Assembly: GCA_960531495.1 (NCBI GenBank)
Contig: OY482859.1
Span: 31,502,406-31,566,405 of the forward strand
Reading direction: 5' to 3'
DNA: 64,000 nt
Source of the DNA: Zeus faber
Taxonomy: Eukaryota; Chordata; Actinopteri; Zeiformes; Zeidae
Both the position numbers and the translations under genes were made by a program. Of this stretch, positions 50,601-62,873 are shown piece by piece; within the stretch, counting starts at the first letter, position 1, and each line of letters opens with the position of its first letter. Below the pieces are notes generated by a model. It saw only the letters and a list, made by a program, of their open reading frames with translations, was not told the DNA's origin and did no database searches.

Positions 50601-53600
50601 CCTTCAATATTTATTTCTTTCAATCTTTCTTTCAATCTTTCTTTCATTCTTTCCTTCAGTCGTTCAATCATTCTTTCAATCTTTCTTTTTTTCAATCTTT
50701 CTTTCAATCTTTCTTTCATCCTTTCTTTCAATCTTTCGTTCAATATTTCTTTCAATCTTTCTTACTTTCAATCTTTCTTTGTTTAAATCTTTCTTTCAAA
50801 CTTTCTTTCAAACTTTTAATCATTATTTCAATCTTTCATTCTTTCCATCTTTCTTGCAATCTTTCTTTCAATTGTTTAATCTTTCAATGTTTCTTTCATT
50901 CTTTCTTTCAGTCTTTCAATCTTATTTCAATCTTTCTTTCAATCTTTCTGTCCGTCATTCTTTCTTTCAGTCTTTCTTTCAATTATTCAATCTTTCTTTC
51001 TTTCAATCTTTCTTTCAATCTTTCTTTCAATCTTTCTTTCTTTCTTTAAATCTTTCTTTCAATCTTTCTTTCAAACTTTCAATCTTTATTTCAATCTTTC
51101 AATCTTTCTTTCAATCTTTCAATCTTTCTTTCATTCTTTCTTTCAATATTTCAATCTTTCAATATTTCTTTCATTCTTTCTTGCAATCTTTCAATCTTTC
51201 TACGATTCTTTCTTTCAATTTTTCTTACTTTCAATCTTTCTTTCAATCTGCCTTTCATTCTTTCTTTCAGTCTTTCAATCTTTCTTTCATTATTTCTTTC
51301 AATCTTTCTTTTGTTATTTCTTTCAATCTTTATTTCTTTCAATCTTACTTTCCATCTTTCTTGCAATCTTTCTTTCAATTTTTTAATCTTTCAATGTTTC
51401 TTCCATTCTTTCTTTCAGTCTTTCAATCTTTTTTTCAATCTTTCTTTCATTCTTTCTTTCAATCTTTCTGTCCGTCATTCTTTCTTTCAGTCTTTCTTTC
51501 AATCATTCAATCTTTCAATCTTTCTTTCTTTCAATCTTTCTTTCATTCTTTATTTCAATCTTTGTTTCATTCTTTCTTTCAATCTTTCTTTCAATCTTTC
51601 TTTTAATCTTTCTTTCTTTCTTTAAATCTTTCTTTCAATCTTTCTTTCAAACTTTCAATCTTTATTTCAATCTTTCAATCTTTCTTTCAATCTTTCAATC
51701 TTTCTTTCATTCTTTCTTTCAATATTTCAAACTTTCAATCTTTATTTCAATCTTTCAGTCTTTCTTTCAATCTTTCTTTCAATCTTTCAATCTTTCTTTC
51801 ATTCTTTCTTTCAATATTTCAAACTTTCAATATTTCTTTCATTCTTTCTTGCAATCTTTCAATCTTTCTTTCATTCTTTCTTTCAATCTTTCTTACTTTC
51901 AATCTTTCTTTCAATCTGCATTTCATTCTTTCTTTCAGTCTTTCAATCTTTCTTTAAATCTTTCTTTCAAACTTTCAATCTTTCTTTCATTCTTTCTTTC
52001 AATCTTTCTGTCAGTCAATCTTTCTTTCAGTCTTTCTTTCAAACTTTCAATCTTTATTTCAATCTTTCAATCTTTCAATCTTTCAATCTTTCTTTCAATC
52101 TTTCATTCATCTTTCAATCTTTCTTTCATTCTTTCTTTCAATATTTCAATCTTTCAATCTTTCAATCTTTCTTTCATTCTTTCTTACTTTAAATTTTTCT
52201 ATCTTTATTTCTTTCAATCTTTCTTTCCATCTATCTTTCAATCTCTCTTTAATTCTTTCTTTCAATCTTTCTTTTGTTATTTCTTTCAATCTTTCTTTCT
52301 TTCAATATTTCTTTCATTCTTTCTTTCAATCTTTATTTTTTCAATCTTTCTTGCAATCTTTCTTTCAATTTTTGAATCATTCAATCTTTCAATCTTTCTT
52401 TCTTTCAATCTTTCAATCTTTCTTTCATTCTTTCATTCTTTCTTTCAATCTTTCTTTTTTAAATATTTCTTGCAATCTTTCTTTCAATTGTTGAATCTTT
52501 CAATCTTTCTTTCATTCTTTCTTCCAGTCTTTCAATCTTTTTTTCAACTTTCTTTCAATCTTTCAATTTTTCAATCTTTCTTTCATTCTTTCTTTTAATC
52601 TTTCAATCTTTCTTTCATTCTTTCTTTCAATCTTTCTGTCTTTCAATTTTTCATTCAATCTTTCTTTCATTCCTTCTTCAATCTTTCTTTCAAATTTTCT
52701 TTCAATCTTTCTTTTTTCAATCTTTCTTGCAATAATTCTTTCAATTGTTGAATCTTTCAATCTTTCTTTCATTCTTTCTTCCAGCCTTTCAATCTTTCTT
52801 TCAATCTTTCAATTTTTCAATCTTTCTTTCATTCTTTCTTTTAATCTTTCAATCTTTCTTTCATTGTTTCTTTCAATCTTTCTGACTTTCAATATTTCAT
52901 TCAATCTTTCTTTCATTCCTTCTTTCAATCTTTCTTTCAAATTTTCTTTCAATCTTTCTTTTTTCAATCTTTCTTTCATTCTTTCTTTCAGTCTTTCAAA
53001 ATTTGTTTCAAACTTTCAATCTTTCTTTCAATCTTTCAGTCGTTCAATCTTTCTTTCAATCTTTCTTTGAATCTTTCAATCTTCAATCTTTCAATCTATC
53101 TTTCAGTCTTTCTTTCAATCATTCAATCTTTCAATCTTTCTTTCATTCTTTCCTTCAGTCTTTCAATCTTTATTTCAATCTTTCTTTCAATCTTTCTTTC
53201 AATCCTTCTTTCAATCTTTCAATCTTTCTTTCAATATTTCTTTCAATCTTTCTTACTTTCAATCTTTCTTTCAATCTTTCTTTCAAACTTTCATTCTTTA
53301 TTTCAATCTTTCAATCCCTCAATCTTTCTTTCATTCTTTCTTTCAATCTTTCTTTCAATCTTTCAATCTTTCTTTCAATATTTCTTTCAATCTTTCTTTC
53401 TTTAAATCTTTCTTTCAATCTTTCTTTCAAACTTTCAATCTTTCTTTCATTCTTTCTTTCAATATTTCAATCTTTCAACCTTTCTTTCAATCTTTCTTAC
53501 TTTCAATTTTTCTATCCTTCAATATTTCTTCCAATCTTTCAATCTTTCTTTTGTTATTCTTTCAATCTTTCTTTCTTTCAATCTTTCTATCCATCTATCT

Positions 53601-53990
53601 ATCAATCTTTTTTTCATTCTTTCTTTCAATCTTTCTTTTTTCAATCTTTCTTGCAAACTTTCTTTCAATTGTTTAATCTTTAAATCTTTCTGTCATTCTT
53701 ACTGTCAATCTTTCAATCTTTCTTTTAATCTTTCTTACTTTCAATTTTTCTATCTTTCAATATTTCTTCCAATCGTTCAATCTTTCTTTTATTATTTCTT
53801 TCAATCTTTCTTTCTTTCAATCTTTCTTTCCATCTTTCTTTCAATCTTTCTTTCATTCTTTCTTTCAATCTTTCTTTTTTCAATATTTCTTTCAATCTGT
53901 CAATTTTTCTTTCAGTCTTTCATTCTTTCTTTCAATTGTTCTTTCATTCTTTCTTTCAATCTTTCTTTAAATATTTCAATCTTTCAATCT
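44700..53990 (+). repeat. Long tandem duplication in satellite C, offset 5.67 to 5.07 kb
   Basis: Landmarks in the left copy recur in the right one: 44771 with 50441 and 45141 with 50811 (5670 bp), 45653 with 51311 (5658 bp), 46711 with 51849 (5138 bp), 47417 with 52563 (5146 bp), 47790 with 52864 and 47929 with 53003 (5074 bp). The stepwise fall in offset maps net losses from the right copy, the largest about 520 bp between 45.97 and 46.7 kb. Each copy spans roughly 3.6-4.3 kb, separated by unrelated C units at about 49.0-50.4 kb. Confidence 0.75.
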
Positions 53991-56249
53991 TTCTTTCAAT
54001 CTTTCAGTCTTTCTTTCATTCTTTCTTTCAATATTTCAATCTTTCAATCTTTCTTTCATTCTTTCTTTCAATCTTTCAATCTTTCTTTCATTCTTTCCTT
54101 TAATCTTTCTTACTTTCAATTTTTCTATCTTTCAATATTTCTTCCAATCGTTCAATCTTTCTTTCATTATTTCTTTCAATCTTTCTTTTGTTATTTCTTT
54201 CAATCTTTCTTTCTTTCAATCTTTCTTTCCATCTTTCTTTCAATCTTTCTTTCATTCATTCTTTCAATCTTTCTTTCATTATTTCTTTCAGTCTTTCAAT
54301 CTTTCTTTCAAACTTTCAATCTTTCTTTCAATCTTTCAGTCGTTCAATCTTTCTTTCAATCTTTCTTTCATTCTTTCTTTCAATATTTCAATCTTTCAAT
54401 CTTTCTTTCATTCTTTCTTTAAATCTTTCAATCTTTCTTTCATTCTTACTTTCAATCTATCTTACTTTCAATCTTTCTTTCTTTCAATATTTCTTCCAAT
54501 CGTTCAATCTTTCTTTCATTCTTTCTTTCAATCTTTCTTTTGTTATTTCTTTCAATCTTTCTTTCTTTCCATCTTTCTTTCAATCTTTCTTTTATTCTTT
54601 CTTTCAATCTTTCTTTTTTCAATCTTTCTTGCAATCTTTCTTTCAATTGTTGAGTCTTTCAATATTTCTTTTATTCTTTCTTTCAATCTTTCTTTCATTC
54701 TTTCTTTCAATCTTTCTTTCAGTCTTTCTTTCAATCATTCAATCTTTCAATCTTTCCTTCAATATTTCATTCTTTCAATCTTTCTTTCATTCATTCCTTC
54801 AGTCGTTCAATCTTTCTTTCAATCTTTCTTTTTTTCAATCTTTCTTTCAATCTTTCTTTCATCCTTTCTTTCAATCTTTCGTTCAATATTTCTTTCAATC
54901 TTTCTTACTTTCAATCTTTCTTTGTTTAAATCTTTCTTTCAAACTTTCAATCATTATTTCAACCTTTCATTCTTTCAATCTTTCTTTCAATCTTTCTTTC
55001 AATCTTTCAATCTTTCTTTCATTCTTTCTTTCAATATTTCAATCTTTCAATCTTTATTTCAATCTTTCAATCTTTCTTTCAGTCTTTCTTTCAATCTTTC
55101 TTTCAAACTTTCAATCTTTATTTCAATCTTTCAATCTTTCAATCTTTCTTTCAATCTTTCTTTCATTCTTTCTTTCAATCTTTCAATCTTTCTTTCATTC
55201 TTTCTTTCAATATTTCAATATTTCTTTCATTCTTTCTTGCAATCTTTCAATCTTTCTTTCATTCTTTCTTTCAATCCTTCTTACTTTCAATCTTTCTTTC
55301 AATCTGCCTTTCATTCTTTCTTTCAGTCTTTCAATCTTTCTTTAAATCTTTCTTTCAATCTTTCTTTCAAACTTTCAATCTTTATTTCAATCTTTCAATC
55401 TTTCAATCTTTCTTTCAATCTTTCTTTCATTCTTTCTTTCAATCTTTCTTTCATTCTTTCTTTCAATCTATCTTACTTTCAATCTTTCTTTCTTTCAATA
55501 TTGTTTCCAATCGTTCAATCTTTCTTTCATTCTTTCTTTCAATCTTTCTTTTGTTATTTCTTTCAATCTTTCTTTCTTTCCATCTTTCTTTCAATCTTTC
55601 TTTTATTCTTTCTTTCAATCTTTATTTTTTCAATCTTTCTTGCAATCTTTCTTTCAATTGTTTAATCTTTCAATCTTTCTTTCATTCTTTCTTTCAATCT
55701 TTCTTTCATTCTTTCTTTCAATCTTTCTGTCCGTCAATCTTTCTTTCAGTCTTTCTTTCAATCATTCAATCTTTCCTTCAATATTTCTTTCTTTCAATCT
55801 TTCTTTCAATCTTTATTTCATTCTTTCCATCTGTCTTTCAATCTTTCTTTCAATCTTTCTTTCAATCTTTCTTTTTTTCAATCTTTCTTTCAATATTTCT
55901 TTCAATCTTTCTTACTTTTTAATCTTTCTTTCTTTAAATCTTTCTTTCAAACTTTCAATCTTTATTTCAATCTTTCAATCTTTCAATCTTTCAATCTTTC
56001 TTTCAATCTTTCTTTCATCTTTCAATCTTTCTTTCATTCTTTCTTTCAATATTTCAATCTTTCAATCTTTCTTTCATTCTTTCTTACTTTCAATTTTTCT
56101 ATCTTTATTTCGTTCAATCTTTCTTTCCATCTATCTTTCAATCTTTCTTTCATTCTTTCTTTCAATCTTTCTTTTGTTATTTCTTTCAATCTTTCTTTCT
56201 TTCAATATTTCTTTCATTCTTTCTTTCAATCTTTCTTTTTTCAATCTTT

Positions 56250-58250
56250 CTTGCAATCTTTCTTTCAATTTTTGAATCTTTCAATCTTTCTTTCATTCTC
56301 TCTTTCAGTCTTTCAGTCTGTCAATCTTTCTTTCAGTCTTTCTTTCAATCATTCAATCTTTCAATCTTTCTTTCTTTCAATCTTTCAATCTTTCTTTCAT
56401 TCTTACATTCTTTCTTTCAATCTTTCTTTTTTAAATCTTTCTTGCAATCTTTCTTTCAATTGTTTAATCTTTCAATCTTTCTTTCATTCTTTCTTCCAGT
56501 CTTTCAATCTTTTTTTCAATCTTTCTTTCAATCTTTCAATTTTTCAAACTTTCTTTCATTCTTTCTTTTAATCTTTCAATCTTTCTTTCATTCTTTCTTT
56601 CAATCTTTCTGTCTTTCAATTTTTCATTCAATCTTTCTTTCATTCCTTCTTCAATCTTTCTTTCAAATTTTCTTTCAATCTTTCTTTTTTCAATCTTTCT
56701 TGCAATCATTCTTTCAATTGTTGAATCTTTCAATCTTTCTTTCATTCTTTCTTCCAGTCTTTCAATCTTTTTTTCAATCTTTCTTTCAATCTTTCAATTT
56801 TTCAATCTTTCTTTCATTCTTTCTTTTAATCTTTCAATCTTTCTTTCATTGTTTCTTTCAATCTTTCTGTCTTTCAATATTTCATTCAATCTTTCTTTCA
56901 TTCCTTCTTTCAATCTTTCTTTCAAATTTTCTTTCAATCTTTCTTTTTTCAATCTTTCTTTCAATCTTTCTTTCATTCTTTCTTTCATTCTTTCAAAATT
57001 TGTTTCAAACTTTCAATCTTTCTTTCAATCTTTCAATCGTTCAATCTTTCTTTCAATCTTTCTTTGAATCTTTCAATCTTCAATCTTTCAATCTATCTTT
57101 CAGTCTTTCTTTCAATCATTCAATCTTTCAATCTTTCTTTCAATCTTTCTTTCTTTCAATCTTTCTTTCAATCTTTCTTTCATTCTTTCCTTCAGTCTTT
57201 CAATCTTTCTTTCAATCTTTCTTTCAATCTTTCTTTCAATCTTTCTTTCATTCTTTCTTTCAATCTTTCTGTCAATCTTTCAATCTTTCATTCAATATTT
57301 CTTTCAATCTTTCTGACTTTCATTCTTTCTTTCTTTAAATCTTTCTTTCAATCTTTCTTTCAAACTTTCATTCTTTATTTCAATCTTTCAATCTTTCAAT
57401 CTTTCTTTCATTCTTTCTTTCAATCTTTCTTTCAATCTTTCAATCTTTCTTTCAATATTTCTTTCAATCTTTCTTTCTTTAAATCTTTCTTTCAATCTTT
57501 CTTTCAAACTTTCAATCTTTATTTCAATCTTTCAATCTTTCAATCTTTCTTTCAATCTTTCTTTCAAACTTTCAATCTTTATTTCAATCTTTCAATCTTT
57601 CAATCTTTCTTTCAATCTTTCTTTCAATCTTTCAATCTTTCTTACTTTCAATTTTTCTATCTTTCAATATTTCTTCCAATCTTTCAATCTTTCTTTTGTT
57701 ATTCTTTCAATCTTTCTTTCTTTCAATTGTTCTATCCATCTATCTATCAATCTTTTTTTATTCTTTCTTTCAATCTTTCTTTTTTCAATCTTTCTTGCAA
57801 ACTTTCTTTCAATTGTTTAATCTTTCAATCTTTCTTTCATTCTTTCTTTCAGTCTTTCAATCTTTTTTTCATTCTTTCTTTCAATATTTCAATCTTTCAA
57901 TCTTTCTGTCAATCTTTCAATCTTTCTTTCATTCTTTCTTTCAATCTTTCTTACTTTCAATTTTTCTATCTTTCAATATTTCTTCCAATCGTCCAATCTT
58001 TCTTTTATTATTTCTTTCAATCTTTCTTTCTTTCAATCTTTCTTTCCATCTTTCTTTCAATCTCTCTTTCATTCTTTCTTTCAATCTTTCTTTTTTCAAT
58101 ATTTCTTTCAATCTGTCAATTTTTCTTTCATTCTTTCATTCTTTCTTTCAATTGTTCTTTCATTCTTTCTTTCAATCTTTCTTTAAATATTTCAATCTTT
58201 CAATCTTTCTTTCAATCTTTCAGTCTTTCTTTCATTCTTTCTTTCAATAT
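56250..58250 (+). repeat. Third copy of the 47.3/52.4-kb module of satellite C
   Basis: Landmarks at 52563, 52864 and 53067 recur at 56536, 56849 and 57064 (3973, 3985 and 3997 bp). The module contains CAATTGTTGAATC, the CCTTCTTCAATC block and GTCTTTCAAAATTTGTTTC-like variants. It is therefore present three times, at about 47.3-48.9, 52.4-53.9 and 56.4-58.1 kb. Confidence 0.72.
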
Positions 58251-59529
58251 TTCATTCTTTCTTACAATCTTTCTTTCATTCTTTCTTTCAATCTTTCAAT
58301 CGGTCTTTCAATATTTCTTTCAATCTTTCTTTAAGTTTTTCATTTTTTCTTTCATTCTTTCAATCTTTCTTTCATTCATTCTTTCAGTCTTTCAATCTTT
58401 CAGTTTTTCCTTCATTTTTTCTTTCAATCTTCATAACTTTCAATCTTTCTTTCAATCTTTTAATCTTTCAATCTCTCTTTCTTTCAATATTTCTTTCAAT
58501 CTGTCACTTTTTCTTTCATTCTTTCAATCTTTCTTTCAATCTTTCTTTAAATATTTCAATCTTTCAATCTTTCTTTCAATCTTTCAATCTTTCTTTCATT
58601 CTTTCTTTCAATATTTCAATCTTTCAATCTTTCTTTCATTCTTTCTTTCAATCTTTCAATCTTTCAATCTTTCTTTCATTCTTTCTTTCAATCTTTCTTA
58701 CTTTCAATTTTTCTATCTTTCAATATTTCTTCCAATCGTTCAATCTTTCTTTCATTATTTCTTTCAATCTTTCTTTTGTTATTTCTTTCAATCTTTCTTT
58801 CTTTCAAACTTTCTTTCCATCTTTCTTTCAATCTTTCTTTCATTTTTTCTTTCAATCTTTCTTTCATTCTTTATTTCAATCTTTGTTTCATTCTTTCTTA
58901 CAATCTTTCTTTCTTTCAATCTTTCTTTCAATCGTTCTTTCTTTCTTTTAGTCTTTCTTTCAATCTTTCAATTTTTCAATCTTTCTTTCATTCTTTCTTT
59001 TAATCTTTCAATCTTTCTTTCATTGTTTCTTTCAATCTTTCTGTCTTTCAATATTTCTTTCAATCTTTCTTTTATTCTATCTTTAAATCTTTCTTTTTTT
59101 TCAATCTTTCTTGCAATCTTTCTTTCAGTCTTTCAATATTTCTTTCAAACTTTCAATCTTTCTTTCAATCTTTCAATCTTTCAATCTTTCTTTCAATTTT
59201 TCTTTCAATCTTTCAGTCTTTCTTTCATTCTTTCTTTCAATCTTTCAATCTTTCAATCTTTCTTTCAATCTTTCTTTCAATATTTCTTTCAATCTTTCTT
59301 ACTTTCAATCTTTCTTTCTTTCAATCTTTCTTTCCATCTTTCTTTCATTCTTTCCTTCAGTCTTTCAATATTTCTTTCAATCTTTCTTTCAATTTTTCTT
59401 TTTTTCAATCTTTTTTTCAATCTTTCTTTCAATCTTTCTTTCAATCTTTCAAACCTTCATTCTTTCTTTAATTCTTTTATTCATTCTTTCTTTCAGTCTT
59501 TCAATCTTTCTTTAAATCTTTCTTTCAAT

Positions 59530-61050
59530 CTTTATTACTTTCAATCTTTCTTTCAATCTTTCTTATTTTCATTCTCTCTTTCTTTCAATATTTCTTTCAA
59601 TCTTTCAATCTTTCTTTCATTCTTTCATTCTTTCTTTCAATCGTTCTTTCATTCTTTCTTTCAATCTTTCATTCTTTCTTTCAGTCTTTCAACCTTTCTT
59701 AAAATCTTTCTTTCAATCTTTCTTTCAAGCTTTCAATCTTTCTTTCAATCTTTCTTTCAATCGTTCTTAGTTTCAATCTTTCTTTCTTTCAATATTTCTT
59801 TCAATCTTTCAATCCTGCTTTCTTACTTTCATTCTTTCTTACAATCTTTCTTTCATTCTTTCTTTCAATCTTTCTTTCTTTCAATCTTTCAATCTATCTT
59901 TCAATATTTCTTTCAATCTTTCTTTAAGTTTTTCATTTTTTCATTCAATCTTTCAATCTTTCTTTCATTCATTCTTTCAGTCTTTCAATCTTTCAGTTTT
60001 TCCTTCATTCTTTCTTTCAAACTTCATCACTTTCAATCTTTCTTTCAATCTTTTAATCTTTCAATCTCTCTTTCTTTCAATATTTCTTTCAATCTTTCAA
60101 TTTTTCTTTCATTCTTTCATTCTTTCTTTCAATCGTTATTTCATTCTTTCTTTCAATCTTTCTTTAAATATTTCTTTCGATCTTTAATACTTTCAATCTT
60201 TCTTTCAAACATTCAATCTTTCTTTCAATCTTTCTTTCATTCTTTCTTTAAATTTTTCTTACTTTAAATTTTATTATCTTTCAATATTTCTTCCAATCGT
60301 TCAATCTTTCTTTCATTCTTTCTTTCAATCTTTCTTTTGTTATTTCTTTCAATCTTTATTACTTTCAATCTTTCTTTCAATCTTTCTTATTTTCATTCTC
60401 TCTTTCTTTCAATATTTCTTTCAATCTTTCAATCTTTCTTTCATTCTTTCATTCTTTCTTTCAATCATTTATTCTTTCTTTCAGTCTTTCAACCTTTCTT
60501 AAAATCTTTCTTTCAATCTTTCTTTCAAGCTTTCAATCTTTCTTTCAATCGTTCTTAGTTTCAATCTTTCTTTCTTTCAATATTTCTTTCAATCTTTCAA
60601 TCTTTCTTTCTTACTTTCATTCTTTCTTACAATCTTTCTTTCATTCTTTCTTTCAATCTTTCTTTCTTTCAATCTTTCAATCTATCTTTCAATATTTCTT
60701 TCAATCTTTCTTTAAGTTTTTCATTTTTTCATTCAATCTTTCAATCTATCTTTCATTCATTCTTTCAGTATTTCAATCTTTCAGTTTTTCCTTCATTCTT
60801 TCTTTCAAACTTCATCACTTTCAATCTTTCTTTCAATCTTTTAATCTTTCAATCTCTCTTTCTTTCAATATTTCTTTCAATCTTTCAATTTTTCTTTCAT
60901 TCTTTCATTCTTTCTTTCAATCGTTATTTCATTCTTTCTTTCAATCTTTCAATCTTTCTTTAAATATTTCTTTCGATCTTTAATACTTTCAATCTTTCTT
61001 TCAAACATTCAATCTTTCTTTCAATCTTTCAATCTTTCTATCCTTCTTTC
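59530..61050 (+). repeat. Tandem duplication in satellite C, offset about 0.79-0.80 kb
   Basis: TCAGTCTTTCAACC at 59681 recurs at 60481 (800 bp), and TCGTTATTTCATTC near 60133 recurs about 788 bp downstream. The copies share the unusual CGTTCTTAGTTTC, AACTTCATCAC and TTAAGTTTTTC variants. A partial third copy with related variants follows at about 61.06-61.4 kb. Confidence 0.75.
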
Positions 61051-62135
61051 ATTTTTTCTTTCAATCGTTCTTTTATTCTTTCTTTCAATCTTTCATTCTT
61101 TCTTTCAGTCTTTCAACCTTTCTTAAAATCTTTCTTTCATTCTTTCTTTCAAGCTTTCAGTCTTCTTTCAATCTTTCTTTCAATCGTTCTTACTTTCAAT
61201 CTTTCTTTCTTTCAATATTTATTTCAATCTTTCAATATTTCTTTCAATCTTTCAATATTCCTTTCTTACTTTCATTCTTTCTTACAATCTTTCTTTCATT
61301 CTTTCTTTCAATCTTTCTTTCTTTCAATCTTTCAATCTTTCTTTCAATATTTCTTACAATCTTTCTTTAATTCTTTCATTTTTTCTTTCAATCTTTCAAT
61401 TATTCCTCCATTCTTTCTTTCAATCTTTATTACTTTCAATCCTTCTTTCAATCTTTTAATCTTTCAATCTCTCTTTCTTTCAATATTTCTTTCAATCTTT
61501 CATTCTTTCTTTCAGTCTTTCAATCTTTCTATAAATCTTTCTTTCAATCGTTCTTACTTTCAATCTTTCTTTCTTTCAGTATTTCTTTCATTCTTTCATT
61601 CTTTCTTTCAATCTTTCATTCTTTCTTTCAATATTTCTTTCAATCTTTCTTTAATTCTTTCATTCTTTCTTTCAAACTTTCAATCTTTCTTTCATTCTTA
61701 CTTTCAGTCTTTCAATTTTCGTTAAATCTTTCTTTCAATCTTTCTTTCAATCTTTCAATCTTTCAATCTTTCAATTGTCTTTTATTCTTTCTTTCAATCT
61801 ATATTACTTTCAATCTTTCTTTCAATCTTTCTTACTTTCAAATTCTCTTTCTTTCAATATTTCTTTCAATCTTTCAATCTTTCTTTCAATCTTTCATTCT
61901 TTCTTTCAGTCTTTCAACCTCTCCTAAAATCTTTCTTTCAATATTTCATTCTTACTTCAAATCTTTCTTTCATTCTTTATTTCAATCTACATTTCTTTCA
62001 ATCATTCAATCTTTCTTTCAATACCGAACCATTGTCTCATCAAAGGTGAATGGTTCAGAATGCTGCAGTACATAATATGATGATTAATATGATGAACTAG
62101 TATATGCTCCATAAGTGTTTCTCACAGAGTTTTAG

Positions 62136-62269
62136 ACCCATCTAACATGTATTTTTCGAGTTATGATCATTTTCAGAGAGTCATTACTCTGTGTGACGGT
62201 GTCAGACAGTTTAAATACTATGATGAACAAGTATGTGCTGCTAATGTGTTGCTTGTCAAACAGTTTTAG
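62136..62269 (-). repeat. B1 monomer with about 74-bp deletion
   Basis: This unit is 134 bp instead of 208. Near 62176 ATTTTCAGAGAG is joined to TCATTACTCTGTG. The central B1 block with GTGCACATGTG and the GTCGAAAAGGCGAA segment is missing here, but present in 62270-62477 and 63266-63473. The unit lies next to the satellite C boundary. Confidence 0.8.
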
Positions 62270-62674
62270 TCCCATACAACATGTATTTGTCGAGTTATGA
62301 TCATTTTCATCATAGTGTGCACATGTGGGAAAAAACAAATTTTCAACCGATTTAAACGTCGAAAAGGCGAATAGGTTAAACGCTTCAGTCATTACTCTGT
62401 GTGACAGTGTCAGACAGTTTGAATACTATGACTAACTAGTCTGTGCTGCTAAAGTGTTGTTTGTCAAACAGTTTTAGTCCCATATAACATGTATTTGTGG
62501 AGTTACGATCATTTTCAGAACTTTTGATGGTTTGCTGTCTAGCTGAATTAGAGAAACACCGAACCATTGTCTCTTCAGCGGTGAATGATTCAGAATGGTG
62601 CAGTACAGCATAGAAATTTGATTAATTTGATGAACTATTATGTGCTTCTTAAGTTTTTTCTCACAGAGTTCTAG

Positions 62675-62873
62675 AACCATCTAACATGTATCTGTGGAGT
62701 TATGATCATTTTCAGAACTGTGGACGGTTTGCTGTCTAGCTGAATTAGAGAAACACCGAACCATTGTCTCTTCAGAGGTGAATGATTCAGAATGCTGCAG
62801 TACAGCATAGAAATGTAATTAATATGATGAACTAGTCTGTGCTGCTAAAGTGTTGTTTGTCAAACAGTTTTAG
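62675..62873 (-). repeat. Hybrid B1/B2 monomer
   Basis: On the + strand the unit starts with a B2 body (GGTTTGCTGTCTAGCTG, CTGCAGTACAGC, TAATTAATATGATGAACTAG) and then continues with the B1-type end (CTGCTAAAGTGTTG, TGTCAAACAGTTTTAG). The switch occurs in the stretch ATGAACTAG, which both monomers share. It is best explained by unequal crossover or gene conversion between B1 and B2 in their homologous half. Confidence 0.78.

Larger units (their letters stand above)
11266..62022 (+). repeat. Satellite C: 50.7-kb pyrimidine-strand array (CTTT/CTTTCAAT)
   Basis: The stretch consists of CTTT, CTTTCAAT, CTTTCATT and CTTTCTTTCAAT units in one orientation. G is very rare on the + strand; many 60-base rows contain none. 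Rare variants (CAGTC, TCGTTC, TTGCAATC, CTGTC, TTTTAGTC) act as markers and reveal nested duplications. In the 12-bp unit the three forward frames read LSFN, FLSI and FFQS, so none contains a stop; two reverse frames read IERK and LKER and the third has TGA in every unit. This explains very long forward frames (57064-60267, 1067 codons; 23087-25879, 930 codons) and short charged reverse frames. None shows a domain, codon structure or splice context, and none is called as a gene. Confidence 0.95.

Noticed and set aside
57064..60267. 1067-codon open frame on the + strand
   Set aside because: Same low-complexity repeat translation. Overlapping forward frames (for example 57696-58334) are equally open, which is not expected of a real gene.
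11266..62022. Triplex (H-DNA) forming homopyrimidine tract
   Set aside because: AA in almost every unit interrupts the pyrimidine run, so uninterrupted tracts are mostly only about 7-15 bases. Strong intramolecular triplex formation is not supported.
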